64,000 nt of DNA from Globisporangium splendens (lineage: Eukaryota; Oomycota; Peronosporomycetes; Pythiales; Pythiaceae), in NCBI GenBank assembly GCA_006386115.1, contig VFIW01000006.1, positions 1,446,706 through 1,510,705 of the forward strand. The letters are read 5' to 3'. Under the pieces are notes generated by a model, which was not told the origin of the DNA, made no database searches, and saw only the letters and a list, made by a program, of their open reading frames with translations. Position numbers and translations under genes: made by a program. Positions 31,998 through 44,358 of the stretch are shown here, piece by piece (within the stretch, counting starts at the first letter, position 1; every line of letters starts with the position of its first letter).

Positions 31998-34283
31998 TTA
32001 GTGGTTGCTCTTCTGTCGCTTGTTGGTCTGCTTCGTGGCGGGAATCACCGCTGGCTCCACGGACGGGTGGTAGAATCGGATCTCGTTCACCATGCGCTGT
32101 CGGATCTCGTTCACGCTCATCTTCTTCTCGTCAAAGTCCAACTGGATCGTGCCCGGCGCGACAATCTCTTCTTCCAGCGACCGGATGCTCGCCAGGTACT
32201 TGTGCGAGAGCGCGTCGTCGAGGGAGGCGCGTTTCAGCGGATTCATCTGCAGCATCCACGTCAGCAACTCGATCGCTTCAGGTTCGGCACCAGGGTACAT
32301 CTCCTGCAGGTTCTGGCGCGGACGTGGAGGCAGCGAGCGCAGGTACGTCTGCACATCCGGGTCCGCGATCTGCGCGATGTCTTCTTCGTCCATCGTGCCA
32401 AGCACGTCGAGGATCGTGTTCAGTTGATCCCGGCTGTCCTGCGGAAGCGCAACTTGGCCAGCACCAGGGCTCAGTGGGAAGCACGAGACACCGGGGAAAA
32501 GCGGCTCACGCTGGTAATGGGAAGGCACGCTGCTCTTCTGCATACTCAGCAACTCAGCAAATATACAACCAACCTAATTCATACACGCACAAGTCAGTCC
32601 AAGCTCGAACAACAAAAAGAGAACACAATATACAGCAAAATAAGCTCGCATATTGAAACGTACCGACCACACGTCGATCGCTGCCGAGTAATCGTGGTCG
32701 CGAAAGATGATCTCAGGCGCGCGGTACCATCGCGTGACGACGTGTTCCGTAAGCTGTCGCTGGATGCGCTTTCCAGGCGTGCGCGGGTGAATGCCTCCGG
32801 TGCCTTCTAACGTTCGATCGTCCGGGGTTGAGCCATCGCTGTTGCGCTTGCGCTTGCGGCCCGACGAGAACTTCGTCGAGAGTCCACGCGCGAGTCCAAA
32901 GTCGCAAATCTTGATGGCCACGGGGGACAAGTTGAGCAGCACGTTCGCAGGTTTCAGGTCGCGATGCACGATCTCAGCCGAGTGCATGTACTTGAGCGCC
33001 TTGAGCAGATCGAGGAGTAGCCACCGCAAGTGCTCGGCAGTGAGAAACTGCGGCGAGTGCAGCAGCTTCTCCAGATCCGACGGCAGGTACTCAAACACGA
33101 CAAAGAGGTCCTGGAAGTGGTTGATATCGCGCGGCGCGATGATTTCGCGGATCTGCACGATATTTGGGTGGCGCAATTGCCGCACGATGCACAATTCACG
33201 CAGAATGCGCTTCGCGTCGATCGGGTCGGAAAACACGTTCTGGATTTTCTTGATCGCGACGATCTCGCCCGTTGGCAAGTGCTTGCAGCGCACGACTTGG
33301 CCATAACTTCCCTGACCCAAGACGCACTCGATCGAGTAGTGCGGCGCGATCTCGCTCCAACCGGGGATCTTGGACGCATTCGACTGCGCCAGTGGCACGG
33401 CCGACTGTCCCGGCGCTGCTTGTGGCGCCGCAGCGACTGCTTCCATGGCCAACTGGTGGTCCACAGCTGCAAAATAAAACCACAAAAGAAATCCACGCGT
33501 CAGTCTACCAGACATTGGTATAGCATGCAATACAATAGACGTACTGGTGCCATGATCTGAGATCGCAGGTGTGCCCGCGAGCGATTTGTTGTCGTATTGC
33601 ACAGCAGGAGCAGGAGGCGGAATTGGCGGCTGTGAGACGTGCGAGATATCGTGGCCGATGACGAGCATGCCCTGGCCCGCAGGGTTCGAGAGCAGTGGCG
33701 TGCACGTCGTCAGCAGCGTCAGTTTGCTGCGGTCGCGCTTGGTGAACTCGAGCATCGTACCCGTGAGCGGCACGCCCTGCATGCATCGCGCGAGCGCTTC
33801 GGAGAGCGCGTTCGCCGTCTGTGGTGGCACGAGGAACGGCACGTCGTTGAGCAAATTGCGTCCAGCCATCTCTTCGCGGCCAAAACCGGACAGTTTAATC
33901 GCAAAATCGTTCCACAAGATGATGCGCATCAACTCATCAACGACAAACACCATCGTCGTCGACGTGTACAGCGATTTCCCGAGACTCGCGAGGCTCTCGG
34001 TCGTCGCGCAGTACGTCTCGACCGAGTTCACGAACGACTGCATCTGCGGGATCGACGAGTGCTCAAAGTTCTCGCCGATCGTCTGCTGCATGATCTTGCG
34101 GATCACGCTGTTGCGCGGCTGCGGCTTCGGCGCATTCTGCTGTGGATGTCCAAGGAGCGCGGGGCCGGACCCCGATGCGCGTCCGCTGCCGCCGCTGTCC
34201 GAGTCCCCCGATCGGATCACCGACTTGTCAAAGTGCACGTGCGCCGTCGCACGCGCCCCCGGCTGCTTGTTCCCGTTCATCAT
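31998..34283 (-). CDS. MAP kinase-like Ser/Thr kinase with an N-terminal PAS domain
   Basis: Three exons (34283-33545, 33466-32664, 32573-31998) join in phase to 705 residues. Residues about 75-215 form a PAS domain (MVFVVDELMRIILWNDFA, GRNLLNDVP), a possible ligand or redox sensor. The kinase domain (about 275-640) is complete: GQGSYGQV, the Lys in VAIKK, HRDLKPANVL, DFGLA, and TRWYRAPEII. The activation loop carries a long basic insert with GRKRKRNSD, a possible nuclear signal, and ends in TEHVVTRWYR, so the usual TxY phospho-motif reads T-E-H here. The kinase core is nearest to MAPKs in wording. Intron 1 is open in frame and must be removed. Upstream MAPKK control would be altered by loss of the Tyr; this is inferred. 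Confidence 0.88.
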
Positions 34284-35038
34284 CGGCGTGTCTGATCTAA
34301 AACAGAAAGGAAGGAAAGAGGGGAAAGAAAGAGACGCATACGTGATAATAAGTTTTCGCTCCCCGTCGACCTTTCTGCCACGACGCCTTTGCGAGGAAGG
34401 ATCTCCTGGTGTTCTCGCGTCGCACCTGCTGGTAAAGTGGGCAATGCGCTCGCTTTCTTCAACACAACTGGGCCGTGCGTCTGCTACGCAGCAGTAACAG
34501 TCTCAATATGTGGATCTACGCACAGAGAGAGAGAGAGAGAGAGACACTCCCACGTGGTGCTTTCCTGCGCCGCCGCCGTCGATATTGAGCGCCAGCCCCC
34601 CTCTCTTCCTTTGTTTTCTCCTCGGTGATGGGAGAAGCAAACTACCGCAATTAGCCCCCTCCGTCCGCTCTCCTGTGACGCAAACAGCGGATCCACTCTC
34701 TAACCCCATCCCTCTTGTTTTTCAACCTTGTGCAGGATGACCAGAACAACAAAACAGTGGACGAAGGGCTAGGCGTACACTATCTTCCCTAGTGGACGGG
34801 TGTTTGGTTGTGGACAGAAACCAGCGAAACAGATGGCGAGATGAGCTGCGAACTGGAAGTCCGTCCAATTGCACCTGCGGCCTTTACATCCCAAGGCTGA
34901 ACATGCAACACGCGACACGAAGGTTCAGTGGTCATAAATGGCATAGTGTTCCTGTTTGGTTTCCGATCGAAAGCCCATGGCGACCATCCGTAGAACGAAA
35001 CGAAACCACACGTGCTTCCATTAGAAGGTCTGCCGCCG
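34284..35038. other. Intergenic region with a short microsatellite
   Basis: About 750 bp between two genes on the minus strand (promoter of the PAS kinase, 3' end of MLH1). It contains an (AG)10 tract at 34524-34544 and pyrimidine-rich stretches around 34590-34630. No gene is seen. Confidence 0.45.
34524..34544. repeat. AG dinucleotide microsatellite
   Basis: Ten to eleven AG units upstream of the PAS kinase gene. Simple repeat with no evident function. Confidence 0.9.
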
Positions 35039-38000
35039 TTAGCAACGCTCAAAGATCTTGTAGAGCTTGGTCAAACACGCCACGGGCGTGATGATCGACA
35101 CATCGTTGAGCTCATGCGGCGGCGAGAAGTCTGCCTTCTTCACGGCAGGAAACAACACGTGCTCCAGCACCAGCGCCGTCTTCTCGATCTGCATCGGGTA
35201 CCGCAGCTCCGCGTACCAGTGCGCCAGCACTTGGGCGACGCTCTCAAAGCACGCCTCCTCCTCCTCCCAGTTCACTTCCGTCGCCAGTTGGAAGATGAAC
35301 TCTGGAAGCGAGTGGATCGACGGCTCATGGTCACAGAGCAGTCTCGGCAGTGAGCGAAGCATGCCCTGCACAAGCACCCACACAGTTCAATTTCAGTTCT
35401 TCCACATGCATGACGGCAAGTAAAACAACACACCTGCGCGTCAATGTCGATGGAGAAGTACTCGCCGAGCATCGGTCCGTTTGACGCCAGCAGCGTCTTC
35501 ACTTCCTCTGCGAGCTGCTCCTTCGGCCCGTCTTCTTCGTCGTACCCGTTGCGTGGGTTCGCCAGCGCTTCAATCACCAGTTGGTACACGGGAAGTGGAC
35601 TGTCAAGTTTGATCGGACGGAAAGCGCCGAATCGCTGGAGCACTTTCTCGTAAAAGAGGTGGTACGCGACGTCCTGGTGCTTGACGACGTACAGCTTTGT
35701 GCGGTACTGGATCAGCGAATACTGTTTGTTCACGACGCCCACGAAACTGTGCTCACGAAACAACTGATCCACCACCCCACGACAGACAAGTTTGCACACA
35801 CAAGAGTAAGTACGCCTGTCAAGCATCGAATGGTTCACACAGTGGTCAGCATACCCGTCCAAGAGACTTGCTCGCTTTGCGCTCAACATGATGCAGCAAG
35901 TTCTGCACACTCGACAGCATCTGGGGCGTCTGAGTCACCTCCAAACTCGTTCGGCGACTGTCGCTGTCTTCGGGCTCAGGTTCTGCATCAAATAGCCGTC
36001 ATGCACGAGTCAAACTTCTACTCTAATTTGACTGGTAGGTGAGCTCTTGACGTACCTTCGGATGAGATAACGAGCATAGAACTGAGTTTTCGTTTCTTTT
36101 TCGCACTTGAGTCACCTGCATCCATCTCATCATCTCCGTCTGTTGGCATTTCTTGATCGTCAGCATCATCATTGCGGTGTTCTCTACGTTTTTGCTGTGG
36201 TGGCGTCTGTTGTGAAGATGGATCTGGTTGGGATCGTTGTGATTCCAGAAAGAAGTACTGATCAATTGTGTTGGAGCGGTGATCCGTTCGCACCAAACGT
36301 TGTGGAGCCTGCGATTTAAACACAAAAGTAGACACAATCAATCCCCCATCCATAGTGACAGAAGCTCAGCATCGTCCAACGCGATCTGGTTCTTACATGC
36401 AGCGGATTGTACTTCTTGGAGTTGGGTGTCACTTTCTGGCTCAAACTGAGTTCAATCGGCTGCGACGCGGCCACTTGGCTCTCTTTCATGTCTTCGTCTT
36501 CACCACTGACCTCGTCGTTCTCTTTGCTTTCTTCCTCGTCGTCGATCTCTTCCTCGGAGTCGTCCGCCATCTTCAGCCTGAGTTGACTTGACGACAAAGT
36601 ATTTAAGGGACTAGGCGCCGTAGCTGGTTTCACGAACCCAATGATGGACGAAATCGGTTGCACGGAGAACGTGCGGCTCTCGTTGCTGCCTTTTAGGCGC
36701 TTTTCGATCGCCTGGCTGATCGCGTCCACGATTTCTTCTTCGTGAAGGAAATGAACCTGCATAGACGATGCCCACTTTTGAGTACAAATAACAGTAATCA
36801 TCCATGAGCATCACACACCAACGCACCTCTCGCTTGGTTGGATGCACGTTGACATCAATGTTGTGCGGCGGAAGCTCGAGACTAAGGTAGAGAAATGGAT
36901 GGGTGTGCTTCGGAAGGTACAACGAGTACGCATACTCACATGCCTTTTTCAGAGCCGGGCAGTCCACGAGGCGATGGTTGATAAACAACACAAAGTGGCT
37001 CTTCTTGAGGCTAAGCAGAGCAAAAGGTCAGCAGCAAAGCACCGTCAACATAAATGATCACCATCACAGAGAGCATCGTAGGCTTTGCACTTACTTGTAG
37101 TTTGCGTTGCTGATGAAGCCATGCACTTGGAACGCCATGGCATCCAGCACCGATGGCGCCGCTGCTGCATCTTTGCTATGGTTGAACTCGAGCAGTTCAG
37201 CTACCAGCTTGCTTCCGTAGATACTGCGCAGCACATCGAGTTGCGTCGTGACTTGCATCGTATTCACGTCGCAGGACGCCTCGCGATGCTGTTCGCAAAA
37301 AGGCATTGCAATGCGATCGCGTCAGTTGAAAGCAGACACCTGTAGGCGTGCAGATGGCAACTCCCGCTCACCTTTTTGCAGACAAAGCCAACGTGTTTGG
37401 CGCCATAATGGATCGCGTACTTTTGCACAACATCGAGGATCCGCTGGTACTGCTCCGACGTGTTCTTTAGCGCCTGCTTTCGCGTACTGAGGTTGTAAAA
37501 CAGATCCTCCACCTGATATACAAGAGAGACCACGTGATTAAAGACGACACCAAAGAGCATATCTGAGAGCAAAATGCAATGTTCTGATACTCGTGGCATA
37601 CCACAATCTGCGTGCCGTTTTTTCCAGCGCATGGTGTCGGATCAGCGGAAGCGCCAGGTCGCTTGGCGACCAGCTTGCCATCTCGATAGAATGCTCTGTG
37701 CACGGACAATGATTAACTGCCACCAAGCAGAACAATCAAAAGAGGTAAAACTCACTTGTAGGCGCAACTCTGGCTCGCTGTCTTGGACGTGATGGTGACA
37801 TGGGCAACGTGCGAGATGCTCGCGAGCGCTTCGCCGCGGAACCCAAACGAGCTGATGGCGCGCAGGTCGTCGAACGTCTTGAGCTTGCTGGTCGTGAAGC
37901 GCTCGCAGACGATCTCGAGGTCGTCGCGCAGGATGCCCTTGCCGTTGTCCTGGATCTGCAGCAGCTTGAGCCCACCCTGGCTGACGGTGACCGTGATCTG

Positions 38001-38144
38001 CGTGGCGCCGGCGTCCAGACTGTTCTCGAGCAGCTCCTTAAGCGCGTTCACGGGTCGGTGCACGACTTCACCCGCCGCGATGCGGTTCACGACCTCTGTG
38101 CTCAGGCGCTGGATGCGCGCGTCCGCGTTGCTGCTGTCCGCCAT
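35039..38144 (-). CDS. mlh1: DNA mismatch repair protein MLH1
   Basis: MutL-family ATPase and endonuclease-activating partner that acts with PMS1/PMS2 in mismatch repair and meiosis. About ten exons give roughly 800 residues. Exon 1 (38144-37756) holds the GHKL ATPase motifs ([35 protein letters not shown]). Exons 2-5 continue through [23 protein letters not shown] and NVHPTKRE. A low-complexity acidic linker follows (about 36050-36600). The C-terminal dimerisation domain includes [18 protein letters not shown] and FQLATEVNW, and the protein ends in FERC, the invariant MLH1 C-terminus that completes the MutL-alpha endonuclease site. All introns are short GT-AG. Expressed outward from a 222-bp region shared with the SPOC-like gene. 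Confidence 0.95.
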
Positions 38145-38366
38145 TTAATGCGTCCTGCTTGCTCTTGACAACGGCAGCAGCACCCAACTGCTGCTAATGT
38201 GACTCGCGCATAAAGTGCGACGGTCATTTTGGCGCAAAAGCAGTCGAAAAGCACCCTTTCTTGGAGGGAACAACACGGATTGGCTGAAATCATTTTTCTG
38301 TCAGTTTTGGCCAACCATCTATCAGTATTCGACGAACGAAGTCATTTTGCTGCATATTCAAGGACA

Positions 38367-39144
38367 ATGGCGAGTGAAGCAATGTGCGATGGTGTGCGCT
38401 TCCGCGTGCAGAAAGGCTCGTCGTTCGACTTTGAGTGCGGCAGCAGCGGCGCGTGGCAGAACCCCAAGCTGCGCAATCTGTTTACACGCATCGACGAGCT
38501 CGAGGCGCTCCAGTACGCACGCATTGCTGTCTGCTGTAGAGGCGCGACCAAAGACGACTGCTAACGATCGTGTGTGCATGTACTAGAATCGAGCATGTTG
38601 TCATTTCTAAGCGATTAGAGTTGGGAGACGTCGACCGCATGGTCGCGCACTGCCGGCAGCACGTACGTCGTGTGCTGTGGTTCCTCAAATGAGATGGGAT
38701 TTCTCACGTTGCACTTGTGGATTTGTATGATAGCCGCCCCAGTGCGTGGTGTGTCCGTCGACCGTGGAGCACATGAACGCATTTCAAGAGTTTGCAGCAT
38801 ACTTGAAGCAACGGCAACGGGTAGATGCTCATATCTCTATATGCACGTTGCGTCGAAGCAAGGGTAGATAAACTACTTCTGTGATTGGTTTGTCATTGTG
38901 ACCATAGGCTGGTGTCGCGACGCTCGCGAATGGGTACTTGCTGCTGCTGACGCCGATTCCTGGGTGGGATAACTACCTCCGGTGCTTCGCGATCAAGTCC
39001 AAGACCAACGATGTGGACACAGAATCCGTCGCGTCCTTTTCGTTGATGCACTTGGAAGAAGACGCTACTGTCACATCCAAGGACGACGGTTCTCAACCAA
39101 CGACAACGCTGCAACACAGCGACGACGCGGTATCCCATGTTTGA
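38367..39144 (+). CDS. Small conserved-looking protein, possibly SPOC-like
   Basis: Four exons (38367-38512, 38587-38662, 38734-38820, 38908-39144) join in phase to 181 residues. All introns are GT-AG, and the first has a clear branch site CTAAC before its acceptor. The central part reads PPQCVVCPSTVEHMNAF, then FAAYLKQRQRAGVATL, then GYLLLLTPIPGWDNYLRC. This pattern, helix-strand-helix ending in KQ--RAGV and a hydrophobic strand before a P-P turn, resembles SPOC domains of transcription/RNA regulators. That is a fold-level impression only. The C-terminal 50 residues are Asp/Ser/Thr-rich. It is divergent from MLH1. No frame of the region alone exceeds 75 codons, so it is easily missed. Confidence 0.6.
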
Positions 39145-39734
39145 ACCTCTACTTTTGGAGCAATTGCACTTTAAAAAGTTGTGATTGACATAAGTGAACC
39201 ATGTAAATAGACCCAGGGCAGCGCTATGGTTGCACCAGAAGCATCGCTTTCACCGCGATCAAGGCAAAATCGCTTCGCATTGTTGAGGTAAACTATGCAG
39301 CTCTTGCTACCTTATCGAGTAATACGCGGTGATCGCGAACACTCACGTCTGCCACTTGTCGTCACCGTGTTGTTTTCGCAGACAGGAACACCAGGAGTTC
39401 AATACGCTGCACCACGCAGTGCTGCAAGAATGGCTATCCAAGTGACATCGTCAGATCAAAATGTTGCTGCCGCCTGAACCATTATGGTCTGTCTCCACAG
39501 GTAGTGACTAATACGAGAAACTATTAATTGCTGCTGCTAGCAGCCACACAGCTATGACCTTTCTGGACATTTCGAATGTGGGCTCTTCAAAACAAAATCG
39601 TACGTGCTCGTCGTGTTCGGTACCCATCCATATCCTATTTACGTTATCCTGACCGCAAAACTTTTGATACACAGTGCACTCTCACTCGAAAGACAGTCGC
39701 CGGGCTTCTTCGTTCCCCATTTCTGTAAATGTTT
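39145..39734. other. Convergent 3' region
   Basis: About 590 bp between the SPOC-like gene and the aminopeptidase gene, both ending here. No gene is seen. Short open stretches near 39295 lack a signal peptide or effector motif. Confidence 0.4.
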
Positions 39735-41579
39735 CTATGCGGTTCGTAGCGCTTCCATCGCGTCGAGTTCTTTTGGAAGTTCCTTCGTGATGATTTCGAT
39801 GCCCGACTCCGTGATCTGCACAACAACAGCACACAACATAAATGGGATATCGTGAGTGAACTCTCGTCTTTGAGTTCTTGCGGGATAAAGACATCTGCAC
39901 AGCAGTTACGTACAATGACATCGTCTTCGATGCGGATGCCGATGCCGCGGAATTCCTCGGGGATGCTCTGATCGTTCTTTGGGAGATAAATACCAGGCTC
40001 GACCGTGATGACCATGCCCGGCTGCAGCGCTGCGCTGCGTGTGATGTGCGGCGTATCGTGGACATCCATGCCGAGGTAGTGGCCAATGTGGGTCGGGTTG
40101 TACTTTTGGAACTCGGCCATAACGGATCGGTTGAAACCCTTGGAGACAGCGTTTCGCTTCAAGATCCCAAACTCCTGCATGCCGTCGATCATCAACTTGA
40201 CCGAGAAATCGTGCAGTTGATCCAAACTGATCGGCTGCTTGCTCGCGATCTGGTGACGCAAGTGCGCAAGGCACTGCTTCTGGATCTCGAGCGTGAATTC
40301 GTACAGATCGCGCTGCGCTTTCGACAACGTGCCGCCAACAGGCCACGTCCGAGTGATGTCGCTTACATACCCACCGGCGACCTCACAGCCCGAGTCCACG
40401 AGCACCAGTTCATCGTTGTACAGCAAGTTGCGCTTTGACAAGTAGTGGATCACGGCTGCGTTCGCGCCGGAGCCGACGACATTCGGGAACGAATTCCACA
40501 ACGCGCCATTCCGCTTACACGACGCCTCAAAGTACGACGCCAAAGCGAGCTCCGTCATGCCTGCGCGCGTGTTCTTCATCATCTCGAGGAAGCCACCGAC
40601 GCCGATGTCCGCCGCGTACCGCATGCGATCGAGTTCGTACTCGGATTTCACGACGCGAAGCTGTTCGACGAAGAAGTTGCCCGCAAAGAACTTGTCGTGG
40701 AAGCTGCGCGTTGCGTCCAGGAACGTGGCCTGGTACTTGCCGCCTTCGGGCGACATCACAAACACTTGGTCCAGGCCCGAGAGGATCTTGTGGAGTGCAG
40801 GCTGGAGGTCCGTGAGTTGGTACGCATCATCGGCGTGGTACCGCTCGATCGCACCATTGAGTCCAATGCGCGCGCCATCCCACTGCTCACTACACACAAT
40901 ATCAACGAATTATTAAACGATCTGAATGGTGAATGGACACACATGCGATAGCATACGCGCGTTTGTTACCTGTGCGCATCGCGTGGGCGCGTGAAGAGGA
41001 TGAACGAGCACTTGTCCTGGGTCTTGAGCAGCACGGCGTGCGCATCGGGTTCTTCAAGCCCCGTCAGGTAGAGGAAGTTCGAGTTCTGACGGAACTCGTA
41101 CGGGATGTCGTGCGTCATGTACTTGGTCTCTGCAGCGTTGATCTAGCCACGAAACGAAGGTATAACAGAATTAGTCACCGCACTCCAATGCTGTAGCGCA
41201 TCAGTGTCGTCTACCAGCATGCACGTACGATGATCGCCGAGTTATTCGGAAGCACTTCAAAGAGTTTTTCACGCCGGCGCTGGAACTCCGATGCAGGCAG
41301 CCCTACAACACCCATATACACACAACAACAGACCGTCGTCACCGTTTTTAACGGACAAATTCGCATTGATCGGTGATGGACATGACACAACGGACCTGGC
41401 AGCAAGCACCCAGACTGCACTTCAAACGGATTCTGCGGCGACACGTGCTTCTTCTTGCCAGCACCGCCCACTAGCCCCAGTGCAAAAGCAGAAGCAGCCG
41501 AGTGCTGAGCGCGCACGGCCGCTTTGGCCGGCGGCACCGCGGCGCCACATCGGATCGCGGTTCGCAGCAGCGCCACCAT
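39735..41579 (-). CDS. xpnpep3: Mitochondrial Xaa-Pro aminopeptidase (XPNPEP3/Icp55-like, M24B)
   Basis: Metallopeptidase that removes N-terminal residues, in mitochondria typically after presequence cleavage. The start at 41579 opens a basic Ala/Arg-rich leader (MVALLRTAIRCGAAVPPAK). The N-terminal domain spans several short exons (GLPASEFQRRREKLFE, PYEFRQNSNFLYLTGLEEPDA). The catalytic pita-bread domain has all five metal ligands: the two Asp in DSGCEVAGGYVSDITRTWP, the His in HIGHYLGMDVHD, and the two Glu in VEPGIYL and IRIEDDV. An intron after RIEDDVIV leads to the last exon, ITESGIEIITKELPKEL, with stop at 39735. Total about 500 residues, normal for the family. It diverges from NSA2, with 399 bp between the starts. 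Confidence 0.92.
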
Positions 41580-41978
41580 GTCAAGTTCAAGCCTTCCACA
41601 AAAACCAAATGGGGGTGTTGCGCGATGTTGCACGAAGGGGAGTCTCTTTTGTGTTCATGACTACCTGGTAATATCAAATGTCTTGACAGGTTGGACACGG
41701 TTCAGGACAGAAACTGAACCGGTCCCGATTTGGTGTTGAACCGCGACCCTGACACAACCCAATTTGGTTGGCCGTACTGGTGTGAAGCGCTTTTGACATT
41801 CGGACGAGGAGCTCTGAAAGGAAACAATCGCAGCGCGAGAGTGAGCAGCAGCGACGGACAAGCGCCGCGTTCTTCTCTCTCTGGACAGTAAGCAGAGCCA
41901 CCGACATCGAAGCAGCAGCAGACGAGAGCATTGACAGAGAGTGTGTGAGCGAGTCCCCGCAGTTGTTGATCCGTCAAG

Positions 41979-42761
41979 ATGCCGCAACATGAACACATGG
42001 AGATGCACAAAAAGCGCCACGGCGTGCGTATGGACGCCGTGGAGAAGAAACGCAAGAAAGAAGCGCGTGAAGTGCATCGCCGCTCGCAGTTCGCGCAGAA
42101 GGTGCACGGTCTGAGAGCAAAGTTGTACAACCAGAAGCGATTCAAGGAGAAGGCCGCGATGAAAAAGACGCTGGCGCTCCACAACGAGCGCACGAACAAG
42201 CACGCGAACGATGACAACATCCCTGACGGTGCCGTGCCATCGTACCTGTTGGATCGTGAAGGGGTGTCGCGCGCCAAGGTGCTGAGTAACACGGTAAAGC
42301 AGAAACGAAAGGAGAAAGCAGGCAAGTGGGACGTGCCGATCCCCAAGGTGAAGCCGATCGCCGATGACGAAATGTTCAAGGTGCTGCGATCCGGCAAGCG
42401 CCGCAACAAGGCGTGGAAGCGTATGATCACCAAGGCCACGTTCGTCGGCGAGAACTTTACGCGTAAGCCTCCAAAATACGAGCGCTTCATTCGTCCGAGC
42501 GCCATGCGCTTCAAGAAGGCACACGTGACGCACCCGGAGCTCAAGACTACGTTCCAGCTGGACATCTTGGGCGTGAAGAAGAACCCACAGAGCCCACTGT
42601 ACACGCAGTTGGGCGTGATCACGAAGGGTACGGTCATCGAAGTGAACGTGAGCGAACTCGGTCTCGTGACCACGTCGGGCAAGGTCGTGTGGGGCAAATA
42701 CGCACAGGTCACGAACGTTCCAGAGAACGACGGCTGCATCAACGCAGTGCTCCTTGTTTAA
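41979..42761 (+). CDS. nsa2: Ribosome biogenesis protein NSA2
   Basis: Assembly factor of the 60S pre-ribosome, needed for 27S pre-rRNA processing in the nucleolus. Single exon of 260 residues, the exact length usual for the family. Starts [15 protein letters not shown], has the very basic N-terminal half ([15 protein letters not shown]), and the conserved C-terminal beta domain related to ribosomal eS8 ([31 protein letters not shown]). A heat-shock-like or special regulatory site was not seen. It is highly conserved and uninterrupted. Confidence 0.95.
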   Translation: MPQHEHMEMHKKRHGVRMDAVEKKRKKEAREVHRRSQFAQKVHGLRAKLYNQKRFKEKAAMKKTLALHNERTNKHANDDNIPDGAVPSYLLDREGVSRAKVLSNTVKQKRKEKAGKWDVPIPKVKPIADDEMFKVLRSGKRRNKAWKRMITKATFVGENFTRKPPKYERFIRPSAMRFKKAHVTHPELKTTFQLDILGVKKNPQSPLYTQLGVITKGTVIEVNVSELGLVTTSGKVVWGKYAQVTNVPENDGCINAVLLV

Positions 42762-43023
42762 ACCCTGTCATTTAGATTTATCTTTACTACTTTTGTTTAT
42801 CGATGCTTTTTTTTTTTGAGAATGGTATTTGTTTCTTTTCTCTTGCTCTCTTGGATTCATTACCACACTAATGACGCTATGACTCTAGACGAAAGAACAG
42901 CGGCATGCATGATCGATAAAAGTCACATGATTCAACCGTGAAATCAGCAAAAAATACAAACATAAAAATGGGAATGCATTGCATGTTTTATGATAAGTGC
43001 AGCAACTTGCGACGTTTCTCGGT

Positions 43024-44358
43024 TTAGTTTTCGTACTTTTCGATCAAACCGACGTACGCGAGACCACTGTCCGCGCACGCAGCCAAGAGAGCGTACTTTC
43101 CGCCTTCTTTCTGCAACTTGTTGGACGCGGTGTTCACTAATCGACTACCGGTGGCACCGAACGGGTGACCAAGCGCGAGGGAACCACCCCAGGTGTTCAA
43201 CTTGCTGTCCGGCACGCGACCAACAGCTTGATCGATGCCAAAGAGCTCCTTGCAGTGCTTCGGGTCCGCCAACGCGTTCAAGTTGGCGAGCACTTGGCCA
43301 GCAAACGCTTCGTGGATCTCGAAATGGTCAATGTCGTCCAACTTCAAGTTGTTCTTGGCCAAGAGCTTCTGAATACCGTAAGCAGGACCCAAGAGCAAGT
43401 CCTCAAATGGGTCCACGCCAACAAATTCCCAGTCCTTCAAAATCGACTTTGGCTTGTATCCAAGCTCAAGTGCCTTGTCTTCGCTCATGATCAACGTCGC
43501 AGCAGCACCATCAGTCAAGAACGACGAGTTGGCAGCAGTGTGGGTTCCGTGTGGCTTGATGAACGCTGGCTTCAGCGTCGAAACTTTCTCGATGGTCGAG
43601 TTTGGGTTGATACCGTTCTCCTCCGTGATACCCTTGTATGGAATGATCTCACCCTTGTACTTACCCTCCGCATGAGCCTTGGCGGCCTTCTGGTGGGCAG
43701 CGACCGCATATTCATCCATTTCCCGACGAGTCACACCGAAACGAGTGGCAAGACGGTCACTCGACGATCCCATAATCTCACGAGTGTGGAAGTTCTGGAT
43801 CGCTGGAGCTTCAGGGGCGAAATCTTTGAGCTTGATACCCTTCAACAGCTTCAAGATACCTGGAACGCCACCCTTCATGGCCTTGTTCGCGTTGATCAAA
43901 CGCTCACGCAATGGCTTCGAGAATCGAATTGGCACATCCGAGAACGTCTCCACACCACCAGCGAGAACGATGTCCGCCTTGCCCGAGATAATCTTCTCAG
44001 CACCGGTCGAGATGGCTTGGCTGGACGAGATGCACGCTTGGGTAACGGTGTGCGCTGGCACGTTCTTTGGCACACCCGCGCCAAGCGCAGCTTCACGAGC
44101 GATGTTCGACGTGCGCACTTCTTGGATAACGGTACCGGCTAACACGTAGTCGACCTTGGCTGGGTCAAGCGCAGCCTTGTTGATCACGCCCTTGAACGCA
44201 TCGCGGAGCATGTCGTAGGCGATGACGTCCTTGTAGATGGTGCCTGACTTGGCGAACGGGAGACGCACGCCCTCGACGACCACGACACGGCGAGGCGCGG
44301 CGGCAGCGGCGCTGAACGAGCGCGCTTGGCTCAGGAACGTACGGCGGCTTGCGAACAT
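43024..44358 (-). CDS. Mitochondrial acetyl-CoA acyltransferase (thiolase, HADHB-like)
   Basis: Last step of fatty-acid beta-oxidation, cleaving 3-ketoacyl-CoA. Single exon, 444 residues. The leader MFASRRTFLSQARSFSAAAA is a typical mitochondrial presequence, which fixes the start at 44358 rather than the in-frame upstream codons. The thiolase core shows the nucleophile Cys in VTQACISSSQA, the His of EIHEAFAGQ, and GGSLALGHPFGATGSR. The C-terminal catalytic region reads AACADSGLAYVGL, close to the usual C-A-GG motif. Sequence wording is nearest to the beta subunit of the mitochondrial trifunctional protein, but no alpha subunit is nearby. Confidence 0.93.
   Translation of the reverse strand: MFASRRTFLSQARSFSAAAAAPRRVVVVEGVRLPFAKSGTIYKDVIAYDMLRDAFKGVINKAALDPAKVDYVLAGTVIQEVRTSNIAREAALGAGVPKNVPAHTVTQACISSSQAISTGAEKIISGKADIVLAGGVETFSDVPIRFSKPLRERLINANKAMKGGVPGILKLLKGIKLKDFAPEAPAIQNFHTREIMGSSSDRLATRFGVTRREMDEYAVAAHQKAAKAHAEGKYKGEIIPYKGITEENGINPNSTIEKVSTLKPAFIKPHGTHTAANSSFLTDGAAATLIMSEDKALELGYKPKSILKDWEFVGVDPFEDLLLGPAYGIQKLLAKNNLKLDDIDHFEIHEAFAGQVLANLNALADPKHCKELFGIDQAVGRVPDSKLNTWGGSLALGHPFGATGSRLVNTASNKLQKEGGKYALLAACADSGLAYVGLIEKYEN

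Noticed and set aside
39295..39477. Possible small secreted effector (frame with RGDREHSRLP)
   Set aside because: No signal peptide and no true RxLR-EER or LFLAK motif; lies in a 3' region between convergent genes.
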